Below are positions 6,371 to 8,855 of a DNA stretch of 8,855 nucleotides, piece by piece. The position numbers and the translations under genes were made by a program. The DNA lies in contig JACDGQ010000096.1 of NCBI GenBank assembly GCA_013821615.1, positions 1 to 8,855 on the forward strand. The letters are read 5' to 3'. The notes beneath the pieces are model-generated. The model ran no database searches. It worked only from the letters and a program-made list of their open reading frames with translations, and was not told where the DNA came from. The DNA is from Planctomycetota bacterium (lineage in GTDB: Bacteria > Planctomycetota > UBA11346). How positions within the stretch are numbered: position 1 is the stretch's first letter; each line of letters opens with the position of its first letter.

Positions 6371-6805
6371 ATGCTCGCGCTGCGTCTCGATCAGGCCAAG
6401 CGGCTCTTCTTCGACCGGGCCGGCGTCATGCAGGCCACGACAGCGGCCGAACGGCAGGTGCTCTCGCGTTTCGGCGCCTTCGTCAGGCAGCGCGCGCGCA
6501 CCTCCATCCGGCCTCGCCGCGGCACCAGCCAGCCCGGGCAGCCGCCGTTCTCCCATGTCGGTCTGCTGCGCACCGGCATCCTCTTCGCCTTCGATCCCGA
6601 GCGTCGCTCGGTCGTCATCGGCGCGGTGCGGCTGAACCAGCGGGGCGGCGAGGCCCCACGTCTGCTGGAGCATGGTGGCACCGCCTGGCGGGCAGTGCAC
6701 GGGACAGAACGCGCCGTGCGGTACCGGGCCCGCCCATTCATGGCACCCGCCTTCGCCGCTGAACTCGCCCGCATGCCGCCGCTCTGGAAGGATTCCCTGC
6801 GATGA
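6371..6805 (+). CDS. HK97 gp10-like neck / minor tail protein
   Basis: This 144-residue basic protein has an N-terminal helical part containing Lys-Arg-Leu-Phe-Phe-Asp-Arg, then LSRFGAFVRQRARTSI (about 31-46). An Arg/Gly/Ser-rich loop with Ser-Gln-Pro-Gly-Gln-Pro-Pro follows, then His-Val-Gly-Leu-Leu-Arg and SVVIGAVRLN (about 80-89). Near the end is APRLLEHGGT (94-103). The pattern of an Arg-Ser-Ile segment, a Pro-Gly-x-Pro-Pro loop, a Val-Ile-Gly strand and Leu-Glu-His/Tyr-Gly-Gly is characteristic of HK97 gp10-like proteins at the head-tail interface. It starts 3 nt after the previous stop. Its own stop overlaps the start of the endonuclease gene, so that nuclease is read as part of this operon. 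I see no truncation. Confidence 0.68.
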   Translation: MLALRLDQAKRLFFDRAGVMQATTAAERQVLSRFGAFVRQRARTSIRPRRGTSQPGQPPFSHVGLLRTGILFAFDPERRSVVIGAVRLNQRGGEAPRLLEHGGTAWRAVHGTERAVRYRARPFMAPAFAAELARMPPLWKDSLR

Positions 6806-7524
6806 TGTCCAGCGATCCGATCAGCCTGCCGCCGGTCAAGACCTGCTCTGGGTGTCGGCAGACATTGCCGCTGGGTGCGTTCCATCGCCGCCATGGGCGT
6901 CGGGATGGACATGCAGGACAGTGCAAGACCTGTCGCGGGGCTTGGGCGCATGCGCGGTACGAACGCACCAAGGGCCGAATCGTGGTCGCTCGGCCACGGT
7001 TCACTCAGGCGGATCTGGCCCAGATTCGTGCGCGCGGAGAACAGCGGTGCTTGTGCTGCCATACCGCCAAGCCTCTGTCCACGTTTGCCGTCTCCGCCAT
7101 CACCGGCCATCCGCGCCGTATCTGTACCGCCTGCCGTGCCGCGCAAAACCAGGCCTGGATTGCGGGCAATGAACCCCGCTACCGCCGCAAAATCCGCGCG
7201 CGCGCATGCCGTCGGTACGGCATCACGACCCACGACTTCGAGCGCATGCTCACGGAGCAGAATCATGCCTGCGCCATCTGCGGGCTGCCCCTGGGCACAT
7301 GGCACCAGACCATCGACCACGACCACGCCAGCCGGCGTGTCCGCGGCATCGTCCATCGGCACTGCAACCTGGCGCTCGGCAATGCGCGGGAAGATCCGCG
7401 TGTGCTCATCGGCTGCCTGCTCTACGTGCGTAGACACCACCCACAAAAGCTGCTGCGGTTTGCTTTCGACACCCTCATCGCACCTCTGGACCCGGGACAC
7501 CTGCCATGCAAAAACTCGGCCTGA
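6802..7524 (+). CDS. Endonuclease VII-type HNH (His-Me finger) nuclease with extra zinc ribbons
   Basis: This 240-residue protein has a C-terminal recombination endonuclease VII domain (about 139-200). It contains CAIC (157-160), the catalytic stretch TIDHDHASRRVRG (170-182) and HRHCNLALG (185-193). By comparison with T4 endonuclease VII, Asp172/His173 and Asn189 are the likely metal-binding and catalytic residues. Cys157, Cys160 and Cys188 would bind structural zinc, with His185 in place of the usual third Cys. Before it are two Cys-rich modules: C15xxC18 with C41xxC44, and C83xxC86 with C108xxC111. They share a Lys/Thr-Pro-Leu-x-x-Phe core and look like a duplication. Family members cut branched DNA or act as site-specific nicking or homing enzymes. 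ATG 6802 overlaps the previous stop, and the end overlaps the tail tube start by 19 nt. Position inside a tail operon suggests an inserted or homing gene rather than a structural part. Confidence 0.88.
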   Translation: MMSSDPISLPPVKTCSGCRQTLPLGAFHRRHGRRDGHAGQCKTCRGAWAHARYERTKGRIVVARPRFTQADLAQIRARGEQRCLCCHTAKPLSTFAVSAITGHPRRICTACRAAQNQAWIAGNEPRYRRKIRARACRRYGITTHDFERMLTEQNHACAICGLPLGTWHQTIDHDHASRRVRGIVHRHCNLALGNAREDPRVLIGCLLYVRRHHPQKLLRFAFDTLIAPLDPGHLPCKNSA

Positions 7525-7976
7525 ACGCAGTCTGCTACTTCAAGGTCGGTGGCGTTGCCAGCAGCGGCGACTGGCTACCACTTTCTACCCTCAAGGATCT
7601 CACCCTCACCTTGGAAGCGGGCGAAGCCGACGTGACCACCCGCGCCGCAAATGGCTGGCGGCTGAAGATCGCGACACTCAAGGAGGCCAGCATCGAAGGG
7701 GAACTGCTCTATGACAGCGCCGATGCTGGGTTCACGGCGGTCAAGAACGCCTACTTCTCGAACGCGCTGATCGGCATCCTCGCCCTGGATGGGCCACTCG
7801 CCGTGGCGGGCAATGAAGGACTGCAGTGCGATGCGAGCGTCCTCTCCTTCACACGCGAGGAGAAGCTCGAGGACGCGCTCTCGGCCAAAATCAAACTCGT
7901 ACCCACCTATTCCACCTCGCCACCGAGCTGGGTTCGCACCCAGGCGGGCGGCATCCTCGTTCCGGCGGAGTCCTGA
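7506..7976 (+). CDS. Major tail tube protein
   Basis: This 156-residue protein would form the tail tube that conducts DNA. It matches the tube proteins found beside this type of head module: an N-terminal Lys-Leu-Gly-x-Asn-Ala strand, then LKDLTLTLEAGEADVTTRAA (29-48) followed by Asn-Gly-Trp, a Lys-Glu-Ala-Ser-Ile-Glu-Gly segment, AGFTAVKNAYFSNALIGILA (74-93) and a C-terminal Ile-Lys-Leu-Val-Pro-Thr-Tyr-Ser. The Glu-Ala-Asp-Val-Thr-Thr-Arg and Asn-Gly-Trp signatures are the most diagnostic. Its ATG (7506) lies inside the 3' end of the endonuclease gene. GGGA at 7494-7497 is a modest SD, 8 nt upstream. A highly abundant virion protein with such a weak SD, downstream of a nuclease, may rely on translational coupling. 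No contractile sheath gene is present, so the tail is of siphovirus type. Confidence 0.82.
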   Translation: MQKLGLNAVCYFKVGGVASSGDWLPLSTLKDLTLTLEAGEADVTTRAANGWRLKIATLKEASIEGELLYDSADAGFTAVKNAYFSNALIGILALDGPLAVAGNEGLQCDASVLSFTREEKLEDALSAKIKLVPTYSTSPPSWVRTQAGGILVPAES

Positions 7977-7978
7977 TC

Positions 7979-8458
7979 ATGCGCAGCTTTACCGATACCC
8001 TCGGCCGCACGTGGACCGTCACCATTACCGTGGCGACCGTGAAGCGCGTGCGCGCCCTGTGCGACGTCGATCTGCTGGCGGTCGCCGGCGGCGACCTCTT
8101 GGAACGGCTCGCCACTGATCCGGTGCTGCTCGCCGACGTGCTCTATGCGGTCGTCGAAGACGAGGCCAAGCAGCGCCAGCTCAGCGATGTGGACTTCGGC
8201 CGTGCTCTGGTGGGGGACACCATCGCCAGGGCGACGAGCGCGCTGTTGGAGACCATCGTCGATTTTTTCCCGAACCCGAAGCGGGGAGTGCTGCGGACCG
8301 CGCTCGGCAAGCTGAACGACCTGGAGGCCGCGGCTCTGCGCCTGGCGCGGGAGCGCCTGGAGGCGCTGGATCCACAGACGCTGCTCACGGCGGCGCTGCC
8401 GCCTGGCGCTGCATCTGGCAGTTCGCCGGCATCCTCGGCTGCGATCCCGGCCCCCTGA
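7979..8458 (+). CDS. Tail assembly chaperone, zero-frame (gpG-like) product
   Basis: This 159-residue protein follows the tail tube gene, the standard place for the tail assembly chaperone that coats the tape measure during tail assembly. It begins with a small beta hairpin (FTDTLGRTWTVTITV), then helices containing Val-Lys-Arg-Val-Arg, LATDPVLLADVLYAV (44-58), DVDFGRALVGDTIARATSAL (70-89) and Val-Asp-Phe-Phe-Pro (94-98). A charged helix (105-130) follows, and the tail is Ala/Ser/Pro-rich. ATG 7979 has GGCGGAG (7964-7970) 8 nt upstream and starts 2 nt after the tube gene stop. The phased heptamer T_TTT_TTC at 8263-8269 codes part of Phe96-Phe97. It could move some ribosomes into the -1 frame, which stays open to 8694. 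The function comes from position, motif memory and this frameshift arrangement, which parallels lambda G/GT. Confidence 0.75.
   Translation: MRSFTDTLGRTWTVTITVATVKRVRALCDVDLLAVAGGDLLERLATDPVLLADVLYAVVEDEAKQRQLSDVDFGRALVGDTIARATSALLETIVDFFPNPKRGVLRTALGKLNDLEAAALRLARERLEALDPQTLLTAALPPGAASGSSPASSAAIPAP
8263..8269 (+). promoter_or_regulatory. Candidate -1 ribosomal frameshift site (slippery heptamer)
   Basis: The run T_TTT_TTC is a canonical X_XXY_YYZ heptamer, correctly phased to the chaperone frame (codons 8264 and 8267). After slippage, reading continues from CCC 8269 without a stop to 8691. By eye it is the only canonical phased heptamer in the shared open region 8119-8458. Five nt downstream a small stem, 8275-8278 with 8282-8285, could form. 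A second stem, 8286-8291 with 8300-8305, lies further on. Neither is a strong pseudoknot. TTT for Phe is also unusual in this GC-rich gene. Confidence 0.5.
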
Positions 8459-8694
8459 CAATCCGGGAGTTGGCGGCGATGGCCGCCGCTCGCCTGGAGG
8501 AGCGCTGGAACCACACCGCGGCGCTCCTCGCCCTCTTTGCCAACTGCCACCGCGACCCCGCGCGGCACCGAGCCTTCACCGCTGCAGATTTCCACCCGCT
8601 GCGCGGGACGCCGGCATCAGCACCTCCCACCGCCGATTTATCGGTGCTGAAGACCGTCTTCGTTGACCGCCACCTCCCGGAGCACCCCCTATGA
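8401..8694 (+). CDS. Tail assembly chaperone, -1 frame extension (gpT-like part)
   Basis: This frame codes a recognisable tail-chaperone C-domain: WRCIWQFAGILG followed by Cys-Asp-Pro-Gly-Pro-Leu-Thr-Ile-Arg-Glu-Leu, then ARLEERWNHTAALLALFANC, Arg-Asp-Pro, a Phe-Thr-Ala-Ala-Asp-Phe-His-Pro block, and a closing Leu-Ser-Val-Leu-Lys-Thr-Val-Phe-Val-Asp. The Gly-x-x-Pro-x-x-Leu-Thr-x-x-Glu-Leu core is typical of phage tail assembly chaperones. No ATG, GTG or TTG occurs in this frame from the stop at 8116 to TTG 8470, which lies after the conserved start. Expression as a -1 fusion with the 7979 gene is therefore likely, giving about 238 residues if slippage is at 8263. The coordinates mark where recognisable coding begins, not a start codon. 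Initiation at TTG 8470 or an ATC is the alternative. The stop overlaps the next ATG (8691). Confidence 0.7.
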   Translation, partial: AWRCIWQFAGILGCDPGPLTIRELAAMAAARLEERWNHTAALLALFANCHRDPARHRAFTAADFHPLRGTPASAPPTADLSVLKTVFVDRHLPEHPL

Positions 8695-8855
8695 GCCCTC
8701 GCCGAACCCTCCCCCTCTTCCTCACGCTCTGCACCCTGGTCTTGGTCCTGGCCGGCTGCTGGTCGGCAGCGGCACCCCCCGCCCGCGCCGACGTCCCCGC
8801 CGACGCCGAGGTCGAACGCCTGCGCGCGACCGAACCGCCGGCCGCGGCCGAGGTG
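8691..8855 (+). CDS. Lipoprotein, N-terminal part (cut by window end)
   Basis: The first 55 codons of a gene are present. Residues 1-6 are basic (Arg4, Arg5), residues 7-19 are a hydrophobic core rich in Leu, Val and Thr, and Leu20-Ala21-Gly22-Cys23 is a near-consensus lipobox. Signal peptidase II would cut before Cys23. Trp24 is at +2, so there is no Asp retention signal and outer-membrane delivery is plausible. The following stretch is Ala/Pro/Glu-rich and looks disordered. ATG 8691 overlaps the previous stop as ATGA, so it belongs to the tail operon. The tape measure gene is normally expected here, and this does not look like one. It might be a phage lipoprotein affecting superinfection or the host envelope. 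An alternative cleavage after Ala-Arg-Ala (31-33) by signal peptidase I is weaker. The rest lies outside the window. Confidence 0.65.
   Translation, partial: MSPRRTLPLFLTLCTLVLVLAGCWSAAAPPARADVPADAEVERLRATEPPAAAEV

Noticed and set aside
6391..7500. Minus-strand open frame of 369 codons opposite the gp10-like and endonuclease genes
   Set aside because: The composition is shadow-like and no motif is visible, whereas the + strand has the endonuclease VII motif.
8447..8458. C5 run directly before the chaperone stop as the -1 slip site
   Set aside because: Slippage there would join the frames only after the conserved Trp...Ala-Gly...Asp-Pro segment, which would then be untranslated; the T6C heptamer upstream keeps it. 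It remains a secondary possibility.
1..8855. CRISPR array, tRNA, rRNA, integrase, transposase or attachment site
   Set aside because: No spaced direct repeats, cloverleaf with CCA-type end, recombinase motif or duplicated core was seen on reading both strands.

Overview
This window is a GC-rich stretch of tailed-phage (siphovirus-type) morphogenesis genes, almost certainly part of a prophage or phage genome. The capsid and tail genes all lie on the + strand, tightly packed, with ATGA or 8-19 nt overlaps at most junctions. Host assignment from sequence alone is weak. The high GC (41/60 on one hand-counted line of the portal gene), GAGGAGG-type Shine-Dalgarno (SD) sites and a lipoprotein signal suggest a GC-rich Gram-negative bacterium such as a proteobacterium.

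Layout. Positions 1-159 hold no convincing gene but contain a strong hairpin (34-64). Positions 160-858 encode a four-helix membrane protein of clearly lower GC, which I cannot name and which looks like a moron (cargo gene) placed ahead of the head genes. Positions 859-924 are nearly filled by a 21-bp stem-loop. The head module follows: gpW-like connector (925-1131), lambda-family portal (1128-2633), prohead protease/scaffold/major capsid fusion (2617-4779), a 129-nt gap with a perfect 8-bp hairpin, and a DUF2190 decoration protein (4909-5247). The neck/tail-joining module is 5258-5665 (head-tail joining), 5662-5943 (small membrane protein), 5936-6367 (tail terminator-like) and 6371-6805 (HK97 gp10-like). 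An endonuclease VII-type HNH nuclease (6802-7524) sits between that module and the tail tube gene (7506-7976). Then come the tail assembly chaperone (7979-8458) and its -1 frame extension (to 8694). The window ends in the first 55 codons of a lipoprotein gene (8691 onward).

How they work together: the portal, gpW-like protein and protease/capsid fusion build the prohead. The protease domain would cleave the Thr/Pro-rich scaffold linker during maturation, and the decoration protein would stabilise the shell. The joining, terminator and gp10-like proteins would cap head and tail. The tube protein polymerises around a tape measure with help from the chaperone and its frameshifted form. The large terminase (expected upstream) and tape measure (expected downstream) are not in the window.

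The most interesting points are a canonical, correctly phased slippery heptamer (T_TTT_TTC) in the chaperone gene, whose -1 frame continues open for 141 codons with no start codon before the conserved region; an endonuclease gene embedded in the tail operon; a low-GC membrane gene bracketed by hairpins; an internal GTG start with SD inside the capsid fusion; and a lipoprotein at the place where the tape measure normally begins.
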